This document shows positions 40,901-52,483 of a DNA stretch of 64,000 nucleotides, one piece after another. Source of the stretch: Amoebophrya sp. A120 (lineage: Eukaryota; Sar; Dinophyceae; Syndiniales; Amoebophryaceae); the NCBI GenBank assembly GCA_905178155.1, contig CAJINV010000010.1:3492587-3556586 (forward strand), read 5' to 3'. Position 1 is the first letter of the stretch. Each line of letters begins with the position of its first letter. Both the position numbers and the translations under genes were made by a program. The notes under the pieces are model-generated. The model had not been told where the DNA came from, searched no databases, and saw nothing but the letters and a program-made list of their open reading frames with translations.

Positions 40901-43900
40901 GAGAATTCTGAGTCGAAGCGACGAGAGACTGTACTGGGTGATCGCAGAACCGACAAGGCATTTTTCTTTTTCTTGGATCCGACCAGGGAGAACGAAAGTT
41001 TTGAACGTAGAAATTTGCTGAAAAATAAACGAAGATGAAGGCAAGTTGGTGCTGGGGCCAGCCGCGTCGGAAATTCTGCTTACACGGAGGAGAAACTGCA
41101 GTGGCGACGCGGGAGGAGACGGTGGTCGGCGAAAATCTGCACGAAATCAACTTCGAGTCAAAATCGACAGGAGAAAAAAAGAAAACGTGGAAAACGCCAT
41201 TTTTTTTTCGATAATTACTAGATGGAAACTCAAACTGTGTGCTGGTCTCAAGGAGTTACAAGTTCTGTTCTTCAGCTCCGGTGAATAAATGCAAGACAGA
41301 GCAGTTGTACATATCAAATCAGAAAAAAATCTGCAATGATAGAGTGATATCACGAAGGGGGGGTGTAATTCCTGTCGAGTTACATTGCAAAAATTAGGTC
41401 GACGACAAACGATGCTTTTTATTCGAAGCAATAGTACTCATCTTTCACTTTGTACGAACAATATCAAAGGTACAACCTCCGGATAATTATACGGAATTTT
41501 GCTAAACTATCAGAGTTCATTGCGATATACTTCTTCCGCGTGGAGGCAGTCGTGATGCCGTCCATCAAATACCTCCGATAATATTTTCCTTGTGTTGTAC
41601 GAAAGCTGCAAATGCAAGAAGCATTCTAAACCGTCTTTGCTATACGAAAAGGAAGCAAGACGAGTTTTTCTGATGTTGAGAAAATCATAGAAACCGCACA
41701 CGTGACGAACGGAACCGACAGACTACGTTCATTCTTCTTTATCGCGCATACACAAATCGTCGTCTTTCATTCGGACAACATTGACCGAGGAGGTTCTAAT
41801 CGACAATCTTCACTAGAACGACGAAGTTACTACGTTTAGGTAGTTACGACCAAAGCAATGAAAACCTAAACCGTATTCTTCTAGAAGTACTTCTTCGTTC
41901 GAAATCATTCGGGCACAAGAAAGCTACGACGGACGATACATAGCAGGAGTGATAGGTTAAACAAGCATGAAAAAAAACCAAACATTACCTCCTAGACTCC
42001 TCGATGCTTGTGAAGAGCTTTTGCGAATGCGCGAAGGGCACCACGGTGTCCTGTCGTCCATGAATCAGCAGCACGGGGCAGGTATGAAATGCAAAAATGT
42101 CTGGGTCTGGAAGGTTGCCAGGTTTGTCATGCATATTTCGCATGACTCAGTTTGTCTCTAATGCATGATCTAACATCACATATTTTTAGAGGCCTTCCTG
42201 ATGCCTATCCCGCATGACAAATGCCCTCCCCGCGTAGCAGAAACTGGGTCTCTCTTGCTGGTCATGCAATACAGACTTTTTTAGAGTCCAAAGTTAGCAT
42301 CACAAGTTCTAACCTTCCAGACCCAGACATATTTGCGATGCATAGCAGGTAAGCTGCCGGATTTTTTCCGCATTTTTGAACAAGTCAAAGCAGACGAACG
42401 TGGTGCTGGGTTTGCAGCAACCCTCCGGGTTGGGATCCAGCACCCGGATTCCGGAGAGCATCGCGGAATGGAGGATCACCCCACCACACTGCGACTTGAT
42501 CTTTGCGGCCAGCTCCACGATGGGCCCCGTGCCAACCGACTGTCCGTACAGAATAATGTTTTGCGGGTCGTAGTGCAGCTCCTCCGTCAGGAACTTGTAG
42601 GCCGCGTCCGCGTATCCTGTGCAAAAGTATCGCACTCGTTCGTAGTAATCGCAACCATGCATTACAAATCTGGCTCCCAAGGCAAATCAGCATGACAAAT
42701 TCCATTTGCAACTACTACTAGTACGATACTTTTGCAATTCATAACGCGTCCCCCGTCACATGGCGGAAGTGGGGGACGATATATCAAAAGGAAAAATCCC
42801 CCTCCCCATATCAAAAGGAAGTTTCTGATGCTGGATTTGCGTACACAAATCAGCTTTGTATTGCAGAGAGGCACTGCGGGCAGATCTCCAGGCTGGATCG
42901 GGGCGCATGTGTCTAGTTGTTCAGCATAGCAAACGGCTCCCCTTTAGGCCCAACAGCATGGCAAATCGCTGCCATAATGGGGCGAAAGCTCCTGCCCTTG
43001 TCTTCTTGCTAGACAAATATGATTTGTGACCTCAAATCAGCAACACAAATTTTCGAAGTCATACCTTTTCAATATGGGGAGGGGGGATTTTTCCTTTCAA
43101 TACGATAGGCTTGTTGTTCTTGAGTTGTTGTGCTTCCCGCGGTATCATCTTCTTCTCCCCCGACGGTGGTGCAGCTGCTGCACCACTGCCCGGTATCCCA
43201 CGAAAAAAGTGTTACAGTCACACATTTGTTGGACTTTCTGCATCACAAATTTTCTCTGTGTGGCAGTAATGCAAAGATAATAAGGGAAAATACGTAGGAA
43301 ACGAGACTCGCAAGCATTTCCTGCATGACAAAGGTTGTCTGTCTTGCGGCTCCTGCAACACAATGTGTAACTGTAACACTTTTTTCTTGCATACCCTGGT
43401 CCAGCACCGCAGTGAACTGCCCTGCTTCCGCCGCCAGCTGGGTAGCGGTCGTCGCGGCTCCGCATTACAGTGAAAAACGCCCCCACCCCGAAAGTTGTGA
43501 TGCGAAGTTTCCAACTGAAAACCTTTTGTCATGCATGAAAGTAGGACTATGGATCTTTCTGATGCAGAGTCTAGTCGTCGTATACAGCATCGCCTGCATG
43601 ACAAGCACCGCTCTTGCTGGGATCTTTTGCAATACAAATTTTTGCTATTCACGGTTGAAATATTAAATCTGTCATGCTGATACAAGCATCAAGAGGGCGA
43701 GTGTTTTCATTGGAAAGGTTTGCAATACAAATGCTCCCAAGTTCTGGGTTGTGGGCATTTTTCCTCACAATACTCCGTCTTTCGCCTTCTCCAGCGCGAT
43801 GGGACCGTAGCCGCTGTACTCCACCCCCAGCACGTCAATCTGGAGGGTTTCAGACAGGTCGTAGTAGACGGGGAGCATGAGCCCCATATCCGTTGCATTC

Positions 43901-44379
43901 CCGTGGCAATGGAGGAGCACGAAGTTTCTATTTCGGTCGACCTCATGATTCCCTGCCTGTTCCGTATCATCATGTTGATCCCTTACAACTCCCCCACTGC
44001 CCCTCCTTCTTGAAGAAGATGTGATTCCGTAAAAATTTCCTTTCCTTCGAAAGAGGGAGACCAGTGTCGTTTTCTTATCCGTCACAGTGTTCCGCAGCAA
44101 GTAGACCGCCACTTTTTCTTGCGCTTGCCGGTAGACGATGTGCGTCTTCAGTTCGCGGATGGTGTAGAAGAGGTAGTACCGCTGCAGTTGGTTCTTACCA
44201 CTTCCGGCGGTCGCGCCATGGTCGTGATCGTCCTCCTTCGGATTCGGTCTCTTCACGATCGTGTAGCTAGGTGGGGTCGGGGGCAGAAAGGAAAACCGGT
44301 TCCGAATCTCGTCGACTTTGCACTTGTTGATGCACACGTAGCAGGTCAGAGCGCACGACGCGCTGCAGTTTGCACCCAT
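37791..44379 (-). CDS. ABHD17-like alpha/beta serine hydrolase (depalmitoylase family)
   Basis: Exons: 43773-44379, ~43394-43462, 43102-43193, 42745-42781, 42345-42612, ~41989-42083, 38368-~38440 and 37791-38104. The start MGANCSASCALTCYVCINKC gives a Cys-rich N-terminus (plus Gly-2) and then FSFLPPTPPSY. This resembles the lipidated N-terminus and FLPP motif of ABHD17 proteins, which remove palmitate from membrane-bound proteins. Core motifs: LLHCHGNATDMGLMLPVYYD (oxyanion HGN), GVEYSGYG, NIILYGQSVGTGP (nucleophile Ser in GxSxG), VLLIHGRQDTVVPFAHSQK (Asp), LEAGHNDVV (His). All three catalytic residues are present. Compared with the family there is an extra ~70-residue Ala/Gly/Lys-rich insert between GYG and the nucleophile, built from exons between introners. 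The last ~80 residues (Gly/Ser-rich, then MSTLGEDFSSVF...) run into a repeat block, so the true C-terminus is uncertain. Confidence 0.85.
38105..38367. mobile_element. Introner, family A
   Basis: Duplication CCGGGT at 38099-38104 and 38368-38373. The same 6-base target as the copy at 2970. Confidence 0.88.
38441..41988 (-). other. 3.55-kb GT-AG intron
   Basis: Donor TCTAGGAG then GTAATGTTTGG at ~41988; acceptor TTCTTCATGCTAG before GTACCCGCC at ~38441. The join SIEESRR-YPPYFPLEAGHND restores the hydrolase C-terminus in frame. No introner ends inside. Several 60-200-codon ORFs on both strands have no recognisable domain. It includes a CTACGA-rich tract at 40461-40692. Confidence 0.75.
40461..40692. 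repeat. CTACGA/ACGCTACG motif cluster
   Basis: At least seven CTACGA words, most within ACGCTACGA, in ~230 bp of the long intron; irregular spacing, not a simple tandem array. Confidence 0.75.
42084..42344. mobile_element. Introner, family A
   Basis: Duplication GCAGGT at 42078-42083 and 42345-42350; removal joins EKIRQLT-CPVLLIHG. Confidence 0.88.
42613..42744. mobile_element. Introner, family D
   Basis: Short target repeat CGCG at 42609-42612 and 42745-42748. Confidence 0.82.
42782..43101. mobile_element. Introner, family B
   Basis: Duplication ACGATA at 42776-42781 and 43102-43107. Only 32-37 nt of exon separates it from the family D copy. Confidence 0.88.
43194..43393. mobile_element. 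Introner, family E
   Basis: TATCCCACGAAAAAAGTGTT start; imperfect target repeat CCCGG/CCCTGG. Confidence 0.82.
43463..43772. mobile_element. Introner, family G
   Basis: Duplication CTCCG at 43458-43462 and 43773-43777. In inverted order relative to the G copy at 11298. Confidence 0.86.
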
Positions 44380-46218
44380 ACGAAATTCGTGTTGACAGGA
44401 CCACCGAGGACTGCGCGACGTGCCAGCACGGCAAGGTCAACATCTGCCGAGCAGTGAGCTGAACGGAGCACCACAGCGGGGGCGTTGATCCGTGGGCCAC
44501 GGCTGCAAGGGAGAACGGTTAATAATAGAAGATGATTGAGGCCTCGATGAACAAGATAGCTGCTGTCTGCTCCACTTCAAAATCTTGTTTCTCGTCACTG
44601 TGCTCGTGCTGCTGACGTGCAACTGCAAGAAGTCTTTCCTCATGGCTACTCGCAACACTTGTGCGGCATGATCTTCACAGCGAGCGACGTGCAAGACCTT
44701 ACCACCGTGCTGCGACCAAAGCCGCAACCAGCTCCTTCTTAGCAAAAACTCCTGAGCGCCATCACAAGAAGCGACGTGTGCAGACAAGGACGGAGTGAGA
44801 ACGCAGCGGCCTCTCGGCTTAACAAACTACGCAGGTGGAGATCGCATCAATATTTTGGAGGAGCCACCACTCAGAGCAGTGGTTCTCACAGCTCCAGCAC
44901 ATTTTTCATGTCTTCTACTCATCTTCCGCAGAAATCACGAATGTTACGAATTTGGAATCAAACATAGTGAACGATCCACACAGAAAACGAAAAACCTCTG
45001 TAGTTGTTCATAACGACACCGTTGATATTACGGATTAGTTGGAGTTGGAGAGATCAAGTCAAAGCAGGATACTTTTAAGCCACCGACCTGTATCATCAAC
45101 CGATTTCCAGAAAAAAACGATTCAAAAAATAGAACCAAAAGCGGCCGTCGATATTTTGGGCTAAATGTACCGACTGTGGTGACAACGCAACTACATGATC
45201 TGAAGAAGTACTCCGAAAATAAATAAGTAAATCAATCAGCCGCTGACCGAGCGTTTTTGGAGACAACAATCAGACTTCTTTATTCCACTACGCCAAGAGA
45301 ACACGACTACAACGTACGTGCGCCAACGCGCGCGCGGTGCTCCTTCACAACCAAAACGATCCGCTGGCCGCAGCAGCGAGACCGACTTGTGCTGGCAAGT
45401 AAAATCACTCCTGTCGAAAAATCCCTCCTGCAGCAAGTAGCGATATTCGTTCGATATCGGTAAAAAAGTCTTTACAACACCGTGCGAGAAGTTGTAGAAC
45501 TACTAGCGCAAAAGTAGAGTTTTTGGCTAAGTAGCTCTTTCGATTCGCGCCGTGCTGCGCCATGTGAGCAGGGGCTGCTTCTTGTTCTTGCCTGGTCGTG
45601 TTGAATCAAGCACCCTCCTCTCTTCAACACCATTTAGGAGTTCTAATCGTGCAAAGAGAACAGGAAAGCAAGATAGAATTGTAATTCCGCCTGGCAATCG
45701 TAATCGAGGTCGTGTAGAAGAAGCAGCTGTGTGGACAGGGTGATAAATACAATATGGATGCTTTGGGCTTTGGGGTATTTTGTACGAGGGCGTCTCTCTG
45801 CCCCGCGACGCAGAGTCGAAACTGGAGTCACGCACTCGCAACTCCAGCAACGGCCGTAAAATGGTAGAGCGTTTGTTTTTTCAAAACTTGCAAATAAATT
45901 ATTTTTTTTCAAAATTTGCATTGCAATTCATACTTCAAAACCTACATGTTTGTTTGTTCAAAATTTGAATTTCCTCTTTGTAGATGATAACGATCCACTG
46001 TCAATCTTGCAGCATATTTTCGCCTTCTTCTTCTTGCAGCATATTTTCGCCTTCTGTTGTAAGCACAGCCCATCATAAAAATCCTTCACATTCCGAATAA
46101 AAAGCAGCTCAAACAGCGATTACCACCCGTGGTCAGGATGCATACTGCTTCCGTACAAGGACTCGACAACTTTTATATTGGATATAACCGCGGCCCGCGA
46201 TGCACTACAGCTGCAGCC
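44380..46218. other. Spacer with duplicated blocks
   Basis: No supported gene. Blocks shared with other positions: 44772-44837 with 49273-49338; 45241-45405 with 50082-50290; 45493-45602 with 55208-55313. A 23-bp CTTGCAGCATATTTTCGCCT-type unit is tandemly doubled at 46004-46052. Confidence 0.65.
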
Positions 46219-46505
46219 TATCCTGAGTAAAAACGTCCCCAGCAAAGAGTTGTAATGCAGAAAAGCAGTGACAGAAAGGTTTGTAATGCGTATCCCCATG
46301 AGAGGCATTTCCAGTCGTGTTTTGGAAAAATTTGTAATGCTGTACATAGGATAAGCGTGTGTCTTTGTGATGCGTCTGTCATTGCTGGCCAGCACTACCC
46401 TGTGCAGATGGAAACTTGCCATGCAAAACTCTGAAAGCTTGGAGATTTGTGTTGCAGACTACTTACCAACTTGACTATGGGGTGGGGACATTTTCACGCA
46501 GAATA
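46219..46505. mobile_element. Introner, family C, downstream of a stop codon
   Basis: Duplication CAGCC at 46214-46218 and 46506-46510. It lies just 3' of the stop of the neighbouring gene (46545), so it should be in its 3' UTR unless the reading frame shifts. Confidence 0.83.
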
Positions 46506-46544
46506 CAGCCATCCGTGATGTGTAGTTTCAGGGTCGACCATGGT

Positions 46545-48162
46545 TTATGGCGCCGGCGGTAAGGAGGACGCTGACCGTGCCATGATTTGCTGCTGTGGCG
46601 GCGCTGCTGGCGCCCCCTCTGCTGGCGCAGCATGAGGAGTTCGAGTGCAGCAGCCACACAGCATGATCTTCTTCCACTTCGCAATGATCTCGTCGACGTT
46701 CGCTTGCACCCAACGTGCCTGCAGATTCTCTAGAATGTCTTTGTAGTCGTTCGTAGTTGCGGGAAAACCGGTGGCTTCGATTTCAGCAATCTGCTGCTGC
46801 TCCGGAGGATTGACCAGCAACTGCGCCACCTCCTGAAATCGGCGCTCCATCGCCCGCTTTTTCGCCGATCCATCCTTTAGCTCTATCAGCTTTTGTAGGG
46901 ACTGTTGGTCGTGCTCCGATTCGGAGTGATACAAACAGAGCCCACCGCACGCCGCTGCAGCTAGGCCCGTCGCAGCGACGGGCAACGTAGAAGCAAACGT
47001 CGACGCCCATAAGCCGCCAGCTGCCGTGACAGTGCCGGCGACGCCCCTGAGCTGCTTGCCCGTTCGGCGGATGCATCCATTGTAGTCATTTCCCCGTTTG
47101 TCGCGAGGCGTTTGGTTCTGCTCGACGAATCTAATGTCGTCTCGGATTCCTTCCAAGAGTCCTCTCGCCTTCTCGAGGCGGTTCACCACGGCAACCATGG
47201 CCTCTGCTTCCTCATATTTCTCACGATAGTACGAGATAGACTCACCTTCTCTGATTTGCGAGCGCGCCCCGGATGGAGGAGCAGACGTCGCGCGCACCCG
47301 ACGACCGGTCGGGCGGCAACAAGGTATCACGATGAAAAACCCCCTGAACCCCTACCCAAGTGGAGTTGCTCCTGCGTGAAGAAGATTTTCGTCATTACAC
47401 ACTCACACAAAGGTCAGTTGTATTGCAAGAAAAAAATGCGAGAGCGTTCTGTCGCGTTATGACTTTCTGGCCGATCTTAAATAATCGATACGGCTGCAGG
47501 TCAGCCTAAAAGCGAAAAAATGCGATTTGGCTAGTGCATTTTTGCGGCTGTAAAAAACAAGTCTGGCAATTTGCAGTGTGCGTTCGCGTATGGGATGGGA
47601 TGGAGGTTTTTCCTCACGGTAAGAGCACCGGTGTTGGCTGCACTTGCAGGAGGTATCAAGAAAAAAAAAACCACCTCAACCCCAACCCGAAATCAGTCTC
47701 CGCTGCATGAAGTACTAGGTTTGCGTCCTTACACGGCCACAAGTCCAGTTGCATTTTTCGTCACGACCACGAGCAGCTCTCTGTCGCATCATAGTTTTTT
47801 CTTATTGGCCGATCATATCTTATCTATTGCATGCCGCTCGACCTACAAATGGAAAAATCATGTAGTGCTTTGTTCTTTTGTTCAAGACCATATATGCGCC
47901 TATACAAAAACTTGCCGACTGCGTTTTCGTTCGGGAAGGAATGGCTTTTCCTCTCGGTAGAAGAGAGATATTCTTGTTCGTCCCGACGTACCTCTCTCCC
48001 TGCAGGTGGAAGCCCCCCGCTCTGCTCCAGCAGAGGCGTGTCCCGAGTTTCGCCGGCAGGACTATGCGCGGCGAAGACACCCGGCAGGGCGGAGTTCTGT
48101 TGCAGCGCCGCAAGCTGCAGCAGAAGAGCAGTGGCGGAAGAAACGAAACGGGCGCCCGGCAT
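46545..48162 (-). CDS. Putative secreted/membrane protein, local family member 1
   Basis: Exons 47959-48162, a micro-exon of about 31 nt at 47622-47653, and 46545-47324; about 335 residues. MPGARFVSSATALLLQLAAL is a good signal peptide. The mature N-terminus is polar, then a Cys cluster (SSCKCSQHRCSCCRPTGRR) is assembled across both introner joins. A helical Glu/Arg region (YYREKYEEAEAMVAVVNRLE) and an Ala/Gly/Thr-rich hydrophobic stretch of ~45 residues follow, able to span a membrane. A second helical region and a Cys/Ala/Pro tail (MLCGCCTRTPHAAPAEGAPA) complete it. No family recognised. The layout (signal peptide, charged helices, Gly/Ala hydrophobic segment) and a shared 5'-flank block relate it to the genes at 48731 and 53052. 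Confidence 0.7.
47325..47621. mobile_element. Introner, family I
   Basis: TATCACGATGAAAAACCCCC start and GGAGGTTTTTCCTCACGGTA end. Related to family B in plan but with different sequence, and to the next element in its interior (TTCTGTCGC...GGCCGAT). Target repeat AAG. Confidence 0.75.
47654..47958. mobile_element. Introner, family I
   Basis: TATCAAGAAAAAAAAAACCA start and GGCTTTTCCTCTCGGTA end. Removal of this and the preceding copy brings the Cys cluster into frame. Confidence 0.73.
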
Positions 48163-48730
48163 TTTTTCGTTTTTGTTTTTGGTAAAAATTTACGTAAACA
48201 CGATGCTCAGGGAAGTGATCGAGCGTTGATGGTCGTGGGGGTACTTACTTGCTTATTTTTATCGAGGCAAGTAGTAGATCTAGATTCAGCTATGCTAGTC
48301 GAGGTCGAGAGTAAGAAAGCTTATGAAAGATGAGTATGCACAGCGCAGCGGTGGAGCTAATTGAGTCCTTGTGGTTAACAAGAAGACGAAAAGCTTCGAC
48401 CGTGGCTGCTATAACAGGTTTGTATAAGGTGGTAGTTTTTTCGTTTTATTTGCCAGAAGTAATAGTTTAGCAAAGCAGTAATTCTCGTCGACGTTCAAGA
48501 AAAAAGGCTTTGCGATTGGCAGTAGAATGGTTTTTGATGAAATTCTCAATTACAGTTTTCGGAAGTATTCATTGAGATTTGCGTCATTTGGTTTTTGCGT
48601 TGGTTGGAACCCGATCCAAAAAGCAGAACTGTTCGCCCGTCCGCAAATTGCATCTGAGGCGCTTCAAGTATAGCACCCACTGCCTGGCACACGCAAAAGG
48701 TACGTACAGCGCGGCTTTTTGGGGATTGAC
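48163..48730. other. Intergenic spacer with shared 5'-flank block
   Basis: Contains at 48505-48560 the start of a block also found at 49505-49690 and 54536-54745. Confidence 0.65.
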
Positions 48731-49230
48731 CTACAGCGGGCGCGCGCAGCGCGCCGCGCAAAATTTTAGCACCCTGGCAAGCGCGGAAGCGGGTGCGCAA
48801 TAAATAAAACTCAGCACACACACAGCGCCAGTTGCGCCGATGATGTTCGAACACAGGTTATGAATTGCAAATTTCGATCTGGGTCTGGAAACTTTGGATC
48901 CGTCTGGGGCACTGCATGAAAAAATAAATACGGACAAACTGTCGATCTGCTAATATTTTAGGTCCCGTATAGGACTTAATATTCCACAGCGCATCAACAT
49001 GCCTTTTTGCAAAGCAATCCCGATGTTTTGCTTTTCGCACGCATGGATGCAAATTAACAGATGAGCTTCGAGGTGTCACTCATATAAAACCCCAACACGC
49101 TGCACAACAAATCTTGCATAGCCTTCTAGACCCAGACAGATTTTCAGACACCGGATATAGATCCGCTTGTCCTGCCGCGATCTGCTGTGCGAAGGAAAGC
49201 ACCGCGGCAGTGCCTACCATACCAGCCTAC
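48731..49230 (-). pseudogene. Truncated paralogue of the 53052 gene (local family member 2)
   Basis: Two coding segments match the gene at 53052-54136: VGTAAVLSFAQQIAAGQADL upstream of an intron and CSNIIGATGAVCVLSFIYCA after it, against SSARQLQAGQADL and CSHIIGATGTVVLMGAAACA. The intron position is identical and the intron sequences are alignable. The rest of the N-terminus and the long C-terminal helical domain are missing, and the frame ends RARCARPL-like at 48731. It could still encode a short peptide, but decay is the simpler reading. Confidence 0.6.
48858..49158. mobile_element. Old introner, family A-derived, shared by two paralogues
   Basis: Family A arms are still visible (CGATCTGGGTCTGGAAAC and CTAGACCCAGACAGATTTTC). 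It aligns with the element at 53345-53647. Confidence 0.7.
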
Positions 49231-49792
49231 CATACCGATGTGCGTCTTCAATTCCCAGAGACGAACAGAGTGAACGTGTGCAGAGAAGAACGGAGTGAGA
49301 ACGCAACGGCCTCTCGTCTTAGCAAACTACGCAGGGTATCGCAAGAAAAAACTGTTTCACTGTGAACTTGTGATGCAGAAAAAGCATCACTGAAGTATTT
49401 GTCTTGCTACACATGCAAGACAGTGGACTTTTAGCTGTGTTTTCCCTTAGGAGTCTCGCATGGCAAATTTTCTCTGTCATGCAGCACAAACTTGTGATGC
49501 AAAAGTTGCAAAAGTTGTAGAGTGGTTTTTGATGAAATTCTCAATTACAGTTTTCGGAAAAGCTTTTTATTGCGACAGAGTGGTCTTCACGGTAGTAGTT
49601 GCAATCAGATTAACTGTGGCTCAGGCTTTGATTATCTGTGATGTAGGGGGAATATCTTCACGACTAGGTGGTATAAAATAATCAGGCACTACCTGATCGG
49701 TCACATCACGGGAACAAGTACAAGAACTTCTACCATTTTTTACACATGTACATAGACGCAGTGCTTCTGCTCCTCACCGATTTTATTTTTCG

Positions 49793-49873
49793 CCGGTTCG
49801 AATATGATCGTCCCCGGCTTCGAATATGATCGTCTGATGTCCCCGGCTTCGAATATGATCGTCACGCCGATTT
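49793..49873. repeat. 22-bp unit, three copies
   Basis: CGGCTTCGAATATGATCGTC-type unit repeated three times with one short insertion (TGATGTC). Confidence 0.88.
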
Positions 49874-50330
49874 ATTATTTTTTGACCGATGTTATATTCC
49901 TTCGATCATGAACGAGCTCTGCCGGCTTCTGCTTGCAGTTCTCAGCAAGGGATCGATTTTTCTAAATTTCTAATATTTTAGATCATCGAAGTAGATCCTC
50001 GCGAGCAGATCTCTTGCCAGCGTCGTACTCGCAGTTCGACTTGTTACTCGTCCTCCGCAAGAATCTACTGATCAGCCGTCGACCGAGCGTTTTTGAACAA
50101 CCCTTAGAAGTCTGTCCCCGGAGTGTTGTACATCAGCGCTTTTGGCGCGGATGAAAACCACACTCCTTTATTCCACTACGCCAAGAGAATACGACGACAA
50201 CGCACGTGCGCCAACGCACGAGGGTTGCTTCTTCACAACCAAAACGATCAGCTGGCCGCACCAGCGAGACCGAGTTGCGCTGGCAAGCAGTTATGGTAAA
50301 ATTGGTTCTTCTTACAGATTCTGCCTGCTT

Positions 50331-52483
50331 CTTGGAGTCCAAGAGGCGTCTCAGCACCCGGAGGCGGAGAGCGCAAAAGCTAAGGGTGCGCAGCCCACTA
50401 GCAGCAGACCGGGGCTCGAACGAAAAAATATTTTGCTCTGAAAATTTTAAAAATTTTTGATTTCTGCGCGCCGGTTCGAGAAGGCGGCTTTGAGGTGGTT
50501 TCCAGGATGCACAACTGCGACGGCCGACTTGCGCTGCGTGTCCGGGACCAAGATGCGGCATGAACATCTCTCGCCGAGCCCGGTCCGGGGAGTCGGTTTA
50601 GGAAGAGAAAAGAAGCTACCGGCGAAGCGCTTTGGCTGCCGATCGCGTGTCGATATAGAAAACATACAAAAAGCGACCTCTGCAGGACCTTCAGAGTCTA
50701 CTACAGAGCAAACGGCTCCAAAAACCAGGCCAAGAGTCGCGCCGTCGATGTCGCCGGCTGCGGGCACCGTGCTCTATAATCTAGAAAGTTTTCTCTTGTG
50801 GCGGCAGGTCAGGGATGACCAATCTCGGAAATACTCCTCCGGAATGCCATTTCGAAATGAATTCTAAAAGAAATCGACTCCGAAATGGCATTCCAATCAC
50901 CCATTCCGACAGGGCATGCCGAAAAGGCATTTCGAAAAGGCATTTCGAGATGGCATTCCGAAACGGCATCTCGACGAGACACCCTCTGCAAGTCTGGGCG
51001 TCAGGTTGGTGCGCATTCTCATGCGCCAAAACAAAAAGCGTGGATCCTGAGCACTGATTTTGTGTTGCCACGCTTGAAAACCCGAACAGCACTAGCTCCA
51101 GCAGGGCCTCAACATATGGGCGCTTAAAGATCGCATCTAAAAGGCAGGACTGCGACATAAATTTGCTTGGAATATTACGCCCGTTCATCTACTGCGAAGT
51201 CCCCCAGTGCTTGCTTGATCTCCGATCTCATCCAGGATCGTCTTGTCGCGACGCGGATTTTTGAAATTTTGAAAAATTTTAGGGCAAAAAAAATATCCGT
51301 TTGAAACTGGTCTGCTGCTAGTGGGCTGCGCAGCCTTACAAAAGCCTGTTTCTTGGAGTCCAAGAGGCGTCTCAGCACCCGGAGGCGGAGAGCGCCACCA
51401 AAAGGCGTCCACCAAAATGATGTTTCTCGTCCATGGTTGTTGCAGGCTGATGACTTTGGTATGAACCTGCACACTTTCTGACAAGCCTGTTGATTGCCTG
51501 ATCGCGTGCGCCGGCTCTGCAATTGATCTATATACGTATAGGTGCACATATAATACCTCTTCTTTGTTGCACGGTCATTCCTCCTCGCGAAGGAAAATAA
51601 AACAAGTACCTCCAACAACAAAATTCACACGCGATGTCGAAACCGGCTGAGCGAGGACCGGGCCCGCGCAAAATAAATCACATCGGATAGAATTCTAGTT
51701 ATTGCACGGCCAGTCCGTCGCTGCGGAGATGTTGATACAGTACTATGCAAGGGCATCGATCCAAATGTCGAGATCCAGAGAAAAGAAGTTCGTCGGAGCA
51801 GCAAGGAGTCAAAGTCTCGTCAAGATAGTTTAACTAAGGCATTGGACTTGAAGTTCGAACTCGCCCTCTTGGTTTAACAGAAATCATTTCCGCGTGTGGA
51901 AAATTGAAGCGGCCGCGTTTTCTCCACCAATCAATGCGAACTTACTATGACGGTTCGCTTCTACAGGAGATCTTCATCTTCTTCACCGTTGAAATAAAAC
52001 GGCACCGCTTCACTTTATCCGCGTGAAACAGGACAAACAGTTTTGCTCTATGTGTATCGCAGATCTTTCGCAGGTACTAGCAGCGCAGCAAAAACAAAAA
52101 TCTCTTCTGCTGCCTCAGGTTCTTTCGTCCGGCTTGTTAGAAGTAGTGGAACACATTGCAATAGGTGTGAACAAAGCACGCGCAAGGCTTGCAGCGCAGT
52201 CTCGTTCTCGTACGAGGCTCCACACGACAAGCATTCAGTTTTCGATGACATCTTCACCAATCTTCATCTTACAGATTACGGGGTATAGATGTTTCTTTTC
52301 GCTTGTTTCTGTGGGTGGTGGTCAGCGGTCGCCTCTTCCCATGTTTCTCGATCGACAGGGGCAGAGCTTCGCCTAATTGCCCCAGGCTCACAAATACCAA
52401 GTGGCAGTGTGTCCAAGAGGCTTCTCAGCGCGAACTTTCTTGGAGTCCAAGAGGTGTCTCAGCACCCGGAGGCGGAGAGCGCA
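50331..52483. repeat. Dispersed 44-bp block, three copies
   Basis: CTTGGAGTCCAAGAGGCGTC followed by TCAGCACCCGGAGGCGGAG occurs at 50331-50374, 51352-51395 and 52439-52483. At the first two sites a neighbouring block (GCGCAGCCCACTAGCAGCAG) lies on opposite sides and in opposite orientation, so the locus has been rearranged. Confidence 0.88.
50842..50980. repeat. GGCATTTCGA-type short tandem repeat
   Basis: About nine degenerate units of 14-18 bp around GGCAT(T/C)(T/C)CGA; on the minus strand it reads as a spurious EMPFR-like peptide repeat. Confidence 0.82.

Noticed and set aside
50133-51621. Minus-strand ORFs sharing an LRVLRRLLDSKKQ-like peptide
   Set aside because: The shared peptide is the translation of a dispersed 44-bp block also found outside these ORFs, so similarity reflects the repeat.
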